A stretch of 64,000 bases of DNA. Source: Bacillus massiliglaciei. GTDB taxonomy: Bacteria; Bacillota; Bacilli; Bacillales; DSM-1321. Within the stretch, counting starts at the first letter, position 1, and every line of letters begins with the position of its first letter. Below the pieces are notes generated by a model. The model searched no databases. It worked only from the letters and a program-made list of their open reading frames with translations, and was not told the DNA's origin. Where the stretch lies: NCBI RefSeq assembly GCF_900098925.1, contig NZ_LT622360.1, forward strand, positions 323,135-387,134, in the 5' to 3' direction. Both the position numbers and the translations under genes were made by a program. Shown in pieces: positions 43,237-52,907 of the stretch.

Positions 43237-44724
43237 TTAACGTTCCAGGCTTACCCAGACGCTCTTCACTTCTGTATAGTTGTCCAAGGCATAAGAGCCC
43301 ATTTCTCTGCCGATGCCGGATTGTTTGTATCCCCCGAAAGGAGAGGCTGCATCAAAAGCATTGTAACAGTTAACCCAGACAGTGCCGGCACGAAGTTTAC
43401 CGGCTATATAATGGGCATTTGCAATATCTTGTGTCCAAACGCCTGCAGCCAGGCCATATTCGGAAGCGTTCGCCCGTTTGATTACATCATCAAGGTCTTC
43501 ATATGGCAGAGCGGATATGACAGGACCAAAAATCTCTTCTTTTGCAATCGTCATTTCATCTTGAACGCCTGCAAAGATCGTCGGTGTGACGAAATAGCCT
43601 TCATTTTCAAGTCTATTGCCGCCGGCAAGCACTTCGGCCCCTTCATTTTTTCCCTTTTCAATATAGCCTAGCACGCGCTTTTGCTGTTCTTCGGAAACTA
43701 AAGGTCCGATTTGAGTAGCTGGATCAAGGCCCGCACCCTGCTTGATATTTTTCGCATGGCTTGCCATATCGGCTACTACATTATCGTAGTGCTTCTTTTG
43801 GATGAAAACCCTTGAACCTGCACAGCAAACCTGCCCCTGATTGAACATAACTCCATTCAGAGCTCCGGGAATTGCTTTTGAAAAATCGGCATCAGGAAGG
43901 ATAATGTTTGGTGATTTTCCCCCAAGTTCCAATGTCACTCTTTTTAATGTATTTGAAGCGTTGCGCATAATCAGTTTGCCCACTTCAGTTGAACCTGTGA
44001 AAGCAATCTTGTCTACTTGAGGGTGATCAACAAGAGCCTGGCCGGCTGTTTCTCCAAAACCGGGAACGATATTGACCACCCCGTCAGGAAATCCTGCTTC
44101 AGAAACCAGTTCTGCCAGGTACAAAGCAGACAGAGGGGTTTGTTCTGCCGGTTTCAGAATGACCGTGCATCCTGTTGCCAATGCGGCACCGAGCTTCCAC
44201 ATGGCCATAAGTAAAGGAAAGTTCCAAGGGATAATTTGTCCTACAACACCGAGAGCTTCATGCCTGGTATAGTTGAAATAGTTTCCGCTTACTGGGATCG
44301 TCTGGCCGACAATTTTCGTAGACCAGCCTGCATAATATCGAATATGCTCGATAGCCAGAGGGATATCGGCATTTGTAGTTTCATTAATCGGTTTTCCGTT
44401 ATCAAGTGTTTCTAACTGAGCCAGTTCTTTACTGTTTTCTTCCATTAAATCAGCAAGCTTATACATTAACCGGCTGCGCTGAGCAGCGCTCATTTTTGAC
44501 CAGGGACCTTCATCGAACGCCTTGCGGGCTGCTTTTACGGCCAGATCAATATCTTCTTTGTCGGCTTCGTAAACGTCTGCCAATGTCTGTCCGGTTGCCG
44601 GATTTGGAGTGGCGAATGTCTTTCCTGAAGCGCTTTCGACAAAACGCCCATTGATATACAATTTTTTAGGACCAGATAAGAACTTTTGCAATTTTTCCGA
44701 AACATCTAACGTGAGATTTGACAT
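43237..44724 (-). CDS. dhaS: Aldehyde dehydrogenase DhaS
   Basis: 495 residues, strongly resembling B. subtilis DhaS along its whole length ([58 protein letters not shown]). Catalytic Cys in [11 protein letters not shown], general base Glu in [12 protein letters not shown]-dependent oxidation of aldehydes to acids in the cytoplasm. The start with complement 44722-44724 has AGGAGG 7 nt upstream. Monocistronic. Confidence 0.93.
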   Translation of the reverse strand: MSNLTLDVSEKLQKFLSGPKKLYINGRFVESASGKTFATPNPATGQTLADVYEADKEDIDLAVKAARKAFDEGPWSKMSAAQRSRLMYKLADLMEENSKELAQLETLDNGKPINETTNADIPLAIEHIRYYAGWSTKIVGQTIPVSGNYFNYTRHEALGVVGQIIPWNFPLLMAMWKLGAALATGCTVILKPAEQTPLSALYLAELVSEAGFPDGVVNIVPGFGETAGQALVDHPQVDKIAFTGSTEVGKLIMRNASNTLKRVTLELGGKSPNIILPDADFSKAIPGALNGVMFNQGQVCCAGSRVFIQKKHYDNVVADMASHAKNIKQGAGLDPATQIGPLVSEEQQKRVLGYIEKGKNEGAEVLAGGNRLENEGYFVTPTIFAGVQDEMTIAKEEIFGPVISALPYEDLDDVIKRANASEYGLAAGVWTQDIANAHYIAGKLRAGTVWVNCYNAFDAASPFGGYKQSGIGREMGSYALDNYTEVKSVWVSLER

Positions 44725-44938
44725 AAAATACCTCCTGTAATTGGTAGTGGTATTGTGCAAATCATGATGCTGGGCTGAACAGATTGCTTTTTGGCACCTG
44801 CATGTCTATAATAGCTAAAATATATTGAAAATTCAATAAACAAATAACGACAATAATTATGAAGCAATTCGGATAATTTTGTTTTATAATAGAAGAAAAT
44901 GATGAATATCTAGAGAAAAAGTAGGATGGTATAAGCAT

Positions 44939-46156
44939 ATGACGGAAACGAATGGGGTCAAAAGGAAAACCGTTTCGGAAAAGAAATTATTAGGCATTGC
45001 CGGATTTGGCTGGCTGTTCGATGCAATGGATGTTGGCATGCTTTCATTTATTTTAGTTGCCCTGCAGAAGGATTGGGGACTGACAGCCGAACAAACTGGC
45101 TGGATTGGCAGCATTAATTCAATCGGAATGGCCGTCGGAGCACTTGTTTTTGGGGTGCTGGCAGACAGGGTGGGGCGAAAGAACATCTTTATTATTACTC
45201 TATTGCTTTTTTCCATTGCAAGCGGTCTTTCTGCACTGGCAGGAACGTTCACCCAGTTTTTAATTTTGCGTTTTTTAATTGGTATGGGACTTGGCGGAGA
45301 ACTGCCAGTCGCTTCTACTCTCGTTTCAGAGAGCGTCGCACCGGAAAAAAGGGGGCGCGCCGTTGTCTTACTTGAGAGTTTTTGGGCATTTGGCTGGCTG
45401 CTGGCCGCTCTCATTTCCTATTTTGTCATTCCTGAATACGGCTGGAGGATTGCACTTCTGTTGAGTGCGGTTCCTGCGCTTTACGCTTTATATTTAAGAC
45501 TGGGTCTTCCAGATTCACCGAAGTTTGAAGAGCTTGGCCAACGTGAAAAAAGCCCGTTTTTCAGCAATATAAAAAGAGTATGGGACCGAAAATATTCCAG
45601 ACAGACGCTGGTCCTTTGGGTGGTCTGGTTTACTGTAGTCTTTTCTTATTACGGAATGTTTTTATGGCTGCCAAGCGTTATGGTACTTAAAGGATTCAGC
45701 ATGATCAGAAGTTTTGAGTATGTGTTGATTATGACCATTGCCCAGCTTCCGGGATATTTTACAGCAGCCTATTTCATAGAAAAAATGGGCAGGAAATTTG
45801 TTTTGGTTGTTTATTTAATTGGGACAGCCATAAGTGCGTATTTCTTTGGAACAGCAGACGAACTTTCCATGTTAATTGTTTCTGGTCTGTTTTTATCTTT
45901 CTTTAATCTGGGGGCGTGGGGGGCTCTTTATGCCTATACACCTGAACAATACCCGACAGCTATCAGAGGGACAGGGGCCGGTCTCGCTGCCTCTGTCGGC
46001 AGAATTGGAGGGATTTTGGGCCCGCTGTTGGTTGGATATCTTGCCGGAGCCGGTAAACCGATTTCACTCATTTTCACCATTTTTACCGTCTCTATTCTGA
46101 TTGGGGCAGCAGCGGCTGCTTTAGGAAAAGAAACAAAGAATACAGAGTTAGAGTAG
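44939..46156 (+). CDS. niaP: MFS transporter, NiaP (YceI) type
   Basis: 405 residues with twelve membrane segments. Signatures: GFGWLFDAMDVGMLSFILVAL in the first helix, MFS loop GVLADRVGRKN, LRFLIGMGLGGELPVASTLVSE, and RGTGAGLAASVGRIGGILGPLLVG near the C-terminus. It looks most like B. subtilis NiaP/YceI, the niacin permease, although aromatic-acid transporters of the same family are close relatives. The ribosome binding site is weak. A terminator follows, right after which a group II intron is inserted. Confidence 0.78.
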   Translation: MTETNGVKRKTVSEKKLLGIAGFGWLFDAMDVGMLSFILVALQKDWGLTAEQTGWIGSINSIGMAVGALVFGVLADRVGRKNIFIITLLLFSIASGLSALAGTFTQFLILRFLIGMGLGGELPVASTLVSESVAPEKRGRAVVLLESFWAFGWLLAALISYFVIPEYGWRIALLLSAVPALYALYLRLGLPDSPKFEELGQREKSPFFSNIKRVWDRKYSRQTLVLWVVWFTVVFSYYGMFLWLPSVMVLKGFSMIRSFEYVLIMTIAQLPGYFTAAYFIEKMGRKFVLVVYLIGTAISAYFFGTADELSMLIVSGLFLSFFNLGAWGALYAYTPEQYPTAIRGTGAGLAASVGRIGGILGPLLVGYLAGAGKPISLIFTIFTVSILIGAAAAALGKETKNTELE

Positions 46157-46185
46157 AAACTTAGCATATTAAAAGGCAAACTCCA

Positions 46186-46217
46186 GAAAAAGGTCTTGAC
46201 TTTCAAGACTTTTTGTT
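46186..46217 (+). terminator. Intrinsic terminator of niaP, intron target site
   Basis: AAAAAGGTCTTGA pairs with TCAAGACTTTTT around CTT, followed by GTTCT and then the 5' end of the group II intron. Group IIC introns characteristically insert just after such hairpins. Confidence 0.88.
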
Positions 46218-46773
46218 CTGTGTGCGCCCGGCATGGGTGCAGTCTATAGGGTGAGAGTCCCGAACCATGAAGGCAGTAGTAATGGTTAGCTTAACGCAAG
46301 GGTGTCTGTGGTGACGCAGAATCTGAAGGAAGCGAGCGGCAAACCTCCGGTCTGAGGAACACGAACTTCATATAAGGCTAGGTACCATTGGATGAGTTTG
46401 CACAACAAAACGAAGTCCTTACTGCCGAAGGTGGTACAGAGTAAATGAAGCAGATAGATGGAGGGAAAGACTGTACTCTTACCCGGGGAGGTCTGATTGG
46501 AACGCCAAGTTCCCTTGGTAACCTATCCAGCGATGGACAGCTGAACAATCAGAAGTCAGCCGAGGTCATAGTACCATTCCAACTCGAGATGGAATGGGAA
46601 GGACTGAACTATTAGGAAGAACGAGAACTAGGCATATAATTCCTGTATAGAAGCAGACAATCCGAAAGGACTTACTTGAAGGAGGAAGTGGTGAATTCCA
46701 CAGGGGACTTCATGAGGGTGGAGCAGGAATAACATAATTAGTTTTCTACGTTCACGTCGAAAGGAAATATCAC

Positions 46774-48033
46774 ATGTTAATGGATCTGATTCTGTCACGG
46801 GAAAACTTAATAGAAGCACTTAAACGTGTGGAGAAGAACAAAGGGAGTCACGGCATAGATGGAATGTCCGTAAAATCCCTACGAAGACATCTCTATGAGA
46901 ACTGGGAAACTCTTTGTGATTCATTAAGGGAAGGTACCTATCAACCTAACCCAGTCCGTCGAGTCGAAATCCCGAAACCGAACGGTGGAGTAAGATTACT
47001 AGGAATACCTACCGTGACAGACCGGTTCATTCAACAGGCTATCGCCCAAGTTCTAACCCCACTTCTTGACCCAACCTTCTCAGAACATAGTTATGGGTTT
47101 AGACCAAATAGAAGAGGTCATGATGCGGTTCGTAAAGCAAGGGAATATATAAGTGAAGGTTATAGATGGGTGATTGACATGGACTTGGAGAAATTCTTTG
47201 ATAGAGTCAATCATGATAAGTTAATGGGGATATTAGCAAGTAGAATCCAAGACCGGCAGGTCTTGAAACTTATACGGAAATATCTCCAAGCAGGAATTAT
47301 GATGAATGGTGTAGTCTATGATGCAGAAGAAGGAACACCACAAGGAGGTCCACTGAGCCCCCTTCTTTCGAATATTCTTTTGGATAAACTTGATAAAGAG
47401 TTAGAAAGGAGAGGTCACAAGTTTGTCCGCTACGCCGATGATTGTAATATTTACATGAAATCGAAGAAAGCTGGAGAACGAGTGATGAACTCAATTACAT
47501 GCTTTATTGAGCAGAAATTAAAGCTCAAAGTAAATAGAGAAAAGTCAGCAGTTGATCGCCCGTGGAAACGAAAGTTTCTTGGCTTTAGCTTTACGGTCAA
47601 TAAGAAACCGAAGGTTCGAATAGCCAATGAAAGTATTAAAAGGCTTAAGGCTAAAATACGGGAGTTAACCTCCCGTTCTAAACAAATTCCTATGGAAGTT
47701 AGAATCGAGAAACTAAATCAATATCTAACGGGATGGTGTGGATATTTTGCATTGGCTGATACACCAAGTAAATTTAAAGAATTTGATGAGTGGATTAGAC
47801 GGAGACTCCGTATGCTTGAATGGAAACAATGGAAGAAACCGAGGACAAGAGTAAGAAAACTCAAAGGTCTAGGTGTCCCTGACCAAAAGGCATATGAATG
47901 GGGAAACTCCAGAAAGAAATATTGGAGAATAGCCTGTAGTCCAATCTTACACAAAACCCTCAATAACTTGTATTGGAGTCACCGAGGGTTGAAAAGTTTA
48001 TATAATCGATATGAATTTCTGCGTCAAACTTAA
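46774..48033 (+). CDS. ltrA: Group II intron reverse transcriptase/maturase, copy 1
   Basis: 419 residues. Reverse transcriptase blocks: NKGSHGIDGM, VRRVEIPKPNGGVRLLGIPTVTDRF, YGFRPNRRGHDAV, WVIDMDLEKFFDRVNHD, EGTPQGGPLSPLLSNILL and the active site RYADDCNIY; then a maturase X domain (LTSRSKQIPMEVRIEKLNQYLTGWCGYF). No HNH endonuclease domain follows, as is normal for IIC introns. GAAAGGA lies 10 nt before ATG 46774. The frame is intact, so mobility is possible. Confidence 0.95.
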   Translation: MLMDLILSRENLIEALKRVEKNKGSHGIDGMSVKSLRRHLYENWETLCDSLREGTYQPNPVRRVEIPKPNGGVRLLGIPTVTDRFIQQAIAQVLTPLLDPTFSEHSYGFRPNRRGHDAVRKAREYISEGYRWVIDMDLEKFFDRVNHDKLMGILASRIQDRQVLKLIRKYLQAGIMMNGVVYDAEEGTPQGGPLSPLLSNILLDKLDKELERRGHKFVRYADDCNIYMKSKKAGERVMNSITCFIEQKLKLKVNREKSAVDRPWKRKFLGFSFTVNKKPKVRIANESIKRLKAKIRELTSRSKQIPMEVRIEKLNQYLTGWCGYFALADTPSKFKEFDEWIRRRLRMLEWKQWKKPRTRVRKLKGLGVPDQKAYEWGNSRKKYWRIACSPILHKTLNNLYWSHRGLKSLYNRYEFLRQT

Positions 48034-48107
48034 TGGAACCGCCGTATACCGAACGGTACGTACGGTGGTGTGAGAGGTCGGGGGTTAATCACCCCCTCCT
48101 ACTCGAT
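48034..48107 (+). ncRNA. Group II intron domains V and VI, copy 1
   Basis: Domain V hairpin: ACCGCCGTA and TACGGTGGT with inner TACCG/CGGTA. Domain VI: GGGGGT/ACCCCC stem with a TAATC loop region, then CTACTCGAT as the intron 3' end. These hold the ribozyme catalytic core and branch region. Confidence 0.85.
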
Positions 48108-48232
48108 TAGGGACGATTGAGGAACATTGACCGCACTTCTTCTGGATGCTGAAACGGTTCTGCAAGCAGGTTACTGAATGTACAAACTTTTTTGGAATAA
48201 GTATTCTTGTCAAATGAAAATAAAAATAGCAG

Positions 48233-48261
48233 TTGACAGAACGAAGGAAAAAAAGTAATAT
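48233..48261 (+). promoter_or_regulatory. SigA promoter of the S-box leader
   Basis: Consensus -35 TTGACA (48233-48238), 17-bp spacer, -10 TAATAT (48256-48261). It lies about 125 bp after the intron 3' end. Confidence 0.88.
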
Positions 48262-48284
48262 ATTTCCCAACAGTATATCGTGAT

Positions 48285-48390
48285 TTCTTATCCAGAGAGG
48301 TGGAGGGATTTGGCCCTTTGAAGCCTCGGCAACAGACCCGTTAGGGAACTGTGCTACTTCCAACAAGCTTTCCGGCTTGAAAGATAAGAA
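48285..48390 (+). ncRNA. SAM-I (S-box) riboswitch aptamer
   Basis: The P1 helix is formed by TTCTTATC and GATAAGAA. Between them are conserved S-box elements in order: CAGAGAGGTGGAGGGA, GGCCCTTTGAAGCCTCGGCAACA, and GTGCTACTTCCAACAAGC, containing the kink-turn and the SAM-binding core. In Bacillaceae this RNA terminates transcription of methionine or cysteine genes when SAM is high. No such gene follows here. Confidence 0.93.
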
Positions 48391-48401
48391 GAGCAGTTCA
48401 G

Positions 48402-48442
48402 ATAACAGCCTCTTCTTATGACAGAAGAGGCTGTTATTTTTA
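48402..48442 (+). terminator. S-box terminator
   Basis: ATAACAGCCTCTTCT (48402-48416) pairs perfectly with AGAAGAGGCTGTTAT (48423-48437), 15 bp, followed by TTTTTAT. AAGAAGAG just before it could form the competing antiterminator with the 5' part. Confidence 0.93.
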
Positions 48443-48570
48443 TATGAAAATAAGGTTTGAAAACGTGATGAGAAAGGTATATTAGCTTTGGAAAAATTAT
48501 TTTATTATAAAAAAAGTCTTATTCAATATATATTGGGGAAAGATATAGAATGAAAGGGGAAGTATAGAAA

Positions 48571-48753
48571 ATGAATGAATTCTTTAAACGGCTGGAACAG
48601 AAAAAAGCCGTGCTGATCGAAAAGCTTCTTGCTAATGGAGTATACAAAACATCTGATGAGAGGCATCTCTATGATGCGCCAATCAGTGTCCTTGAGAAAG
48701 AATATAAAATGGTTCGGACACGCGGGGAAGCGCAGGATGTACCGCCTTTGTGA
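48571..48753 (+). CDS. FbpA-like small protein (Fur-regulated basic protein family)
   Basis: 60 residues. RLEQKKAVLIEKLLANGVYKTSDERHLYDAPISVLEKEYK follows the pattern of the Fur-regulated basic protein family (FbpA-type), small proteins of the Bacillus iron-sparing response thought to work with the sRNA FsrA. AGGGGAAG precedes the ATG. It lies about 130 bp after the S-box terminator, so it might be reached by read-through from that promoter, or use its own. No convincing Fur box was found. Confidence 0.62.
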   Translation: MNEFFKRLEQKKAVLIEKLLANGVYKTSDERHLYDAPISVLEKEYKMVRTRGEAQDVPPL

Positions 48754-48980
48754 GAGGGGCAGATACACAGAATACATTTCAAAGTACCCAGAAAAAAGTA
48801 AGGATGACTTTCCTCTTCCCTCCCTCCATTCACTGACATATCGTTTATATCCCTAATCAGCTTGAGGTATCTAGATGAAACAGACAGAGAATTGTTAAGA
48901 AAAAGGCAGGAAAGATTTATAATTGGGCATATGCACTTTGGAACACTTGTAAATCTCTCTTCTTCATAAAAATAAATCAT
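48754..48980. other. Intergenic region, nothing recognised
   Basis: 227 bp between the FbpA-like gene and the terminator shared with the convergent acetyltransferase gene. No gene or regulatory site could be supported. Confidence 0.5.
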
Positions 48981-49021
48981 GAAGGAAAGCTATTCGGGAA
49001 TAAATAATAGCTTTCCTTTAT
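48981..49021. terminator. Intrinsic terminator
   Basis: AAGGAAAGCTATT pairs with AATAGCTTTCCTT, with flanking T/A runs; serves the minus-strand acetyltransferase gene. Confidence 0.88.
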
Positions 49022-49022
49022 T

Positions 49023-49523
49023 TTAGTTTACTCTTTTTCCAAGAATGACAAGATCTCGTTCTATATTGTCGAGTTCGGCGATTTTTGGCATATGAGCCCA
49101 AGTTTCAAATCCGAATTTTTCAAAAAGCTTCAGGCTCGGTGTATTGTGTCCGAAGATAAAGGCCAGCAGTGTCTTAATCCCTAAACGGGGGCATTCATCG
49201 AGTGCTTTCTGAACAGCCTGCCTGCCAATTCCGTTTCCGCGGTATTTTTCATCTAAATAGATGCTGACTTCAACGGTTGCCTGATAAGCGGGCCGTCCGT
49301 AAAAAGCCTGAAAGCTTAGCCATCCGACAATTCTGTTTTCCATTTCTATGAGGTATAAAGGTCTTGACTCATCGTGCTCATTAAACCAGGCAATCTTCGA
49401 TTCAACAGTCACCGGCTCCGTATCAGCTGTCACAAGTCGGGAAGGGATGGTGGAATTGTAAATGTCCACAATACGTGGAAGATCTCCGATTTCAGCCATT
49501 TTAAAATCAATAGTCATTGTCAT
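49023..49523 (-). CDS. GNAT-family N-acetyltransferase (phosphinothricin acetyltransferase-like)
   Basis: 166 residues. Begins IDFKMAEIGDLPRIVDIYNSTIPSR and carries acetyl-CoA motif A as VEVSIYLDEKYRGNGIGRQAVQKAL (RGNGIG phosphate loop) and HNTPSLKLFEKFGFETWAHM. This is the YwnH/Pat branch, which acetylates amino-acid-like compounds such as phosphinothricin or methionine sulfoximine. AAAAGGAG is upstream of the ATG. Stands alone. Confidence 0.9.
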   Translation of the reverse strand: MTMTIDFKMAEIGDLPRIVDIYNSTIPSRLVTADTEPVTVESKIAWFNEHDESRPLYLIEMENRIVGWLSFQAFYGRPAYQATVEVSIYLDEKYRGNGIGRQAVQKALDECPRLGIKTLLAFIFGHNTPSLKLFEKFGFETWAHMPKIAELDNIERDLVILGKRVN

Positions 49524-49814
49524 TTCAAAACTCCTTTTTCTACTTTAACTCCTTTAATAATACTCTCTAAATAAACCCCTGCCAATCGTAGAAGACATTC
49601 ATGTTCAAGCAGTTATAAAAAAGGGTAATAAGATTCTAAGACAAGCAGCTCTTTTTTTGATTTTTCATCACAAATCATTAAAACTCCATTCCCTTCGGAC
49701 CAGCAATAAAAATAGTGTGAAAAATCCTGCTTTGGGAGAAGGGAGTTTCTCTTGGATCCTGAATGGTTACAAAAAAGACACAGATTTTAAAATCAGCTAA
49801 GGGAGTTATTAAAA
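49524..49814. other. Intergenic region, nothing recognised
   Basis: 291 bp between the divergent acetyltransferase and GDSL hydrolase genes. It presumably carries both promoters. No known operator, riboswitch or small gene seen. Confidence 0.5.
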
Positions 49815-50501
49815 ATGAAGAAAATTACATATTTGTTAGGGATTGTTTTACTGATTTGCACAGGGGTGTTTGAGTATCAGCAAAAAAAACTAAAGGATGA
49901 TGAAATCGTTATAGCCTTTGGAGATTCTCTTACATATGGATACGGTGACAAAGAGGGAGAAGGGTATATTGACGGGCTTGAACACGAATTGAATCATCAG
50001 CAGGATCAGAAAAAAATTCATATCTGGAACTATGGGATTGTAGGACTGGAAAGTGAAGGAGTTTTGAAACAGCTGGATAAGGAAATGATTCGTACGAAAC
50101 TGGATAAAGCAGATCATTTTATTGTCTTTATCGGGACAAATGATTTTATTAACAGTAATGGAGGAAATCTAAAAGAGATACATGGAGAGCAAATTAAACA
50201 AGAGAAAAAAGAATACGTTCAGAATCTGAAGAAGATTACATCAATTCTTTTGAATGAAAATGATAAAGCCAGTATCCTTGTACTGGGGTTATACAATCCG
50301 TACAAAGAGAATGATGAAATTGAAAAGTATATTGAAGATTATGATGCTTCCATCAAAAAGATCGCCGGACAAAATGAACGGATTTTCTATATTGAAACAA
50401 ACGATCTTTTTAAAAATAAAGAGAAACAAGATTATTTCAGTGATTCTCTTCATTTGAACGAAAAAGGTGTATTTGATAATTTAATATTGAGCCACTTTTG
50501 A
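49815..50501 (+). CDS. Secreted or anchored SGNH/GDSL hydrolase, C-terminus altered by IS21-family insertion
   Basis: 228 residues. An N-terminal signal/anchor (MKKITYLLGIVLLICTGVF), then SGNH blocks: nucleophile Ser in AFGDSLTYGYG (block I), Gly in IVGLESEG, Asn in FIGTNDF (block III), and Asp/His in DSLHLNEKG (block V). An esterase or lipase acting outside the membrane. AGGGAG precedes the ATG. The last codons (LSHF and stop) come from the IS; joining the flanks after removing one ATAT copy gives a TAA directly after DNLI, so only the last few residues have changed. Confidence 0.87.
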   Translation: MKKITYLLGIVLLICTGVFEYQQKKLKDDEIVIAFGDSLTYGYGDKEGEGYIDGLEHELNHQQDQKKIHIWNYGIVGLESEGVLKQLDKEMIRTKLDKADHFIVFIGTNDFINSNGGNLKEIHGEQIKQEKKEYVQNLKKITSILLNENDKASILVLGLYNPYKENDEIEKYIEDYDASIKKIAGQNERIFYIETNDLFKNKEKQDYFSDSLHLNEKGVFDNLILSHF

Positions 50502-50614
50502 AGGGTTCGATCACATAAAAAATGAGCCACATGATTTCCAATTTTGATAACCTCTCTTATGATTGAAAGTGACCAAACTATCACTTTTAGAGAGAGGCAC
50601 AAAGGATGATCGAT

Positions 50615-52138
50615 ATGGCTCAATTTTATAATATCAAATTCTTACATGAGGTAGAAGGACTATCACAAAGACAAATAGCTAAAAAGCTTGGTATTTCAAG
50701 GAATACAGTAAGTAAGTATTTAAAAGAACAGGAAGCTCCAACAACCATACAACGCCAAAGAATCTATGGTGGTACTAAAGATTATTCTGAAGAAACAAAA
50801 CGGGTATTACCAATAATTGACCAATGGTTAGAGGATGACCTCAACCGATGGGGTAAGCAGAAACATACGGCTACCAATATATATAACAGATTAGTTAATG
50901 AATATGACTTTGAAGGTTCGGAATCTAATATACGAAAAATAGTAAGGAAACGCAGAAAAAAGCTTCAGGAAGTCTTCATTCCTCTTGATTTTCAACTCGG
51001 CCACCAATTCCAATTCGACTGGGGAGAGGCGGACATCATTCTACAGGGTCGAAAGAAACGTATTTACCTCTTTTGCATTCAGCTTTCCGCAAGTCGTGTA
51101 AGGTTTGTGAGAGCTTATCTTCATGAAAAACAGGAAGCTTTCCTTGATGGATTTGTTCATGCGTTTGAATTTTTTGGAGGAGTTCCAACTGAAGGTCTAT
51201 TTGATAATTTAAAAACAGCTGTGGTAAAAATCCTTCAAGGTAGAGACCGATTGGAACAGGAATCATTTCTTGCCTTACAAACACATTATCTATTCAAATC
51301 TGAGTTCTGCAATGTCAGATCTGGAAATGAAAAAGGACGTGTAGAGGGATTGGTAGGCTATGTAAGAAGAAATGCCTTTGTACCTGAGCCGGAGGTTCAG
51401 ACACTAGATGAATTGAATGATTATTTACAAGATTGGTGTTTTAACGAGGCAGAACGCAAAACCGTTCCTTATACCAAAGAAACAATCGCTGATATGTGGG
51501 CTAAAGAAAAGGAATATCTTCACCCACTTCCTGAACAACGGTTTGAAGCCTGTAAGCTAGTCTCTTGTCAGGTAAACAAGACTTCACTAATCTCAATCGA
51601 AACCAATCAGTATTCTGTCCCATGTGGTTATGTCGGCCAAGCTGTATGGGCAAAAATTTTTGTCGACCGAGTGATCGTTGTGGCTCAAAACCAAGTGATC
51701 GCAGAACATTTACGTTCAAATGAACGAAATCAAATGATTACTGTATTGGACCATTATCTAGAAGCGTTGATAAAAAAGCCTCGTGCGATACGTGATGCAC
51801 ATGCTTTCCAAGCTTCTGACATTCCAGCTGTGTTCAGGCGTTTTCATCGGAAGATGAGAGAACAAGAAGGAGCCATTGGAGATCGAAAGTTCATACGACT
51901 TCTCCTCCTTCATCGTGAAATTGGAATGGAAAAGTTAACACAGGCCTTGAGTGAGGCTGAGGAAGCACAAGTTTTTCGTTATGAAGTTGTGCATGAAATC
52001 ATCCAAAGGCTAACGAATAACCATTTGAAGTCTCACGAGCTCTCTAAAGAGAAGACACCTACAAATCTGCTAGACTATAAAGTTAAAAAGTCAAATGTAG
52101 CTCAATATGAACAACTAACTGGAGGTCAGACAAAATGA
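50615..52138 (+). CDS. istA: IS21-family transposase IstA
   Basis: About 507 residues. N-terminal helix-turn-helix (GLSQRQIAKKLGISRNTVSKYLKE), then an rve integrase core with the DDE residues in FDWGEADIILQ, TEGLFDNLKTAV and NEKGRVEGLVGYVRRN, and a C-terminal Mu-transposase-type domain. ATG 50615 lies 9 nt after AAAGG; ATG 50606 is the alternative. Its stop overlaps istB as ATGA, giving coupled translation. Confidence 0.93.
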   Translation: MAQFYNIKFLHEVEGLSQRQIAKKLGISRNTVSKYLKEQEAPTTIQRQRIYGGTKDYSEETKRVLPIIDQWLEDDLNRWGKQKHTATNIYNRLVNEYDFEGSESNIRKIVRKRRKKLQEVFIPLDFQLGHQFQFDWGEADIILQGRKKRIYLFCIQLSASRVRFVRAYLHEKQEAFLDGFVHAFEFFGGVPTEGLFDNLKTAVVKILQGRDRLEQESFLALQTHYLFKSEFCNVRSGNEKGRVEGLVGYVRRNAFVPEPEVQTLDELNDYLQDWCFNEAERKTVPYTKETIADMWAKEKEYLHPLPEQRFEACKLVSCQVNKTSLISIETNQYSVPCGYVGQAVWAKIFVDRVIVVAQNQVIAEHLRSNERNQMITVLDHYLEALIKKPRAIRDAHAFQASDIPAVFRRFHRKMREQEGAIGDRKFIRLLLLHREIGMEKLTQALSEAEEAQVFRYEVVHEIIQRLTNNHLKSHELSKEKTPTNLLDYKVKKSNVAQYEQLTGGQTK

Positions 52139-52893
52139 ATGCAGAAATCATGCTAGATCATATTGTAAAGCAACTTAGAATGCCGACAATCGGAAGACAG
52201 TATCGCTCTCTCGCTAGAGAAGCGGAGGAAAGAAACCTAAGTTATGAAGAATACCTATTGGCATTACTAGAAACAGAATTAGAAACAAGAGAAGAAAATC
52301 AGAGACAGAGGAGACTTAAGCAAGCTGCGTTCCCTGTCCAGAAAACATTAGATACCTATGATTTCAGCTTAATGCCAAGCTTGAATCGAAACCGCTTTAT
52401 CACCATGGCTAAGGGTGAATTCGTAGACAAAAAGGAAAATCTAATATTTTTGGGGAATAGTGGTACTGGTAAAACTCACTTGGCAATCGCTCTTGGGGTA
52501 GAAATGATTCAAAATGGTTATAAAACTAAGTTTATTACAGCATCGGCGTTAGTAGAAGAATTACTTATGGCCAACGAGGAGCATAAGCTTGGGGCATTTG
52601 AGAAGAAGTGGCTCAAATTTGATTTGATCATTGTTGATGAGTTAGGGTATGTCCCCTTCTCCAAAATTGGAGCAGAGTTATTGTTCCAATTCTTTTCAAG
52701 TCGTTATGAACGCGCGAGCGTTATTGTTACAACTAATCTAGAATTCTCGGAATGGACAAACATATTTGGCGACGATAAAATGACCGCTGCATTACTTGAT
52801 CGCCTTACGCACCGATCGCACATCCACCTACTTAACGGAGAATCCTATAGATTCCGTCAAAGTATGCAACATCGGGAAGTTGTCGAAGGGTAA
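52135..52893 (+). CDS. istB: IS21-family helper ATPase IstB
   Basis: 252 residues, AAA+ ATPase of the DnaC/IstB type. Walker A GNSGTGKTHLAIAL at about 104-117, Walker B LIIVDELGYVP at about 165, sensor region VTTNLEFSEW and arginine-rich LLDRLTHRSHI. It forms a filament on target DNA and activates IstA. Intact. Confidence 0.95.
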   Translation: MNAEIMLDHIVKQLRMPTIGRQYRSLAREAEERNLSYEEYLLALLETELETREENQRQRRLKQAAFPVQKTLDTYDFSLMPSLNRNRFITMAKGEFVDKKENLIFLGNSGTGKTHLAIALGVEMIQNGYKTKFITASALVEELLMANEEHKLGAFEKKWLKFDLIIVDELGYVPFSKIGAELLFQFFSSRYERASVIVTTNLEFSEWTNIFGDDKMTAALLDRLTHRSHIHLLNGESYRFRQSMQHREVVEG

Positions 52894-52907
52894 CAACGGC
52901 GGGCGAG

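Larger units (their letters stand above)
46222..48107 (+). mobile_element. Group II intron, IIC type, copy 1
   Basis: 1886 bp. The 5' end is GTGCGCCCGG (the consensus GUGYG could also start 2 nt earlier), followed by GGTGAGAGTCCCGAA and the conserved domain I sequence; domain IV encodes the reverse transcriptase; domains V and VI follow its stop, and the intron ends CTACTCGAT. Insertion lies directly downstream of the niaP terminator. By eye it differs from copy 2 (62112-63997) at only five positions, two of them changing amino acids (Q/L and L/F). Confidence 0.93.

Noticed and set aside
46628..46819. Minus-strand reading frames within the group II introns
   Set aside because: They are antisense to ribozyme or reverse transcriptase sequence and recur only because the intron is duplicated.
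48490..48530. Fur box upstream of the FbpA-like gene
   Set aside because: The AT-rich stretch does not match the GATAATNATTATC-type consensus closely enough.
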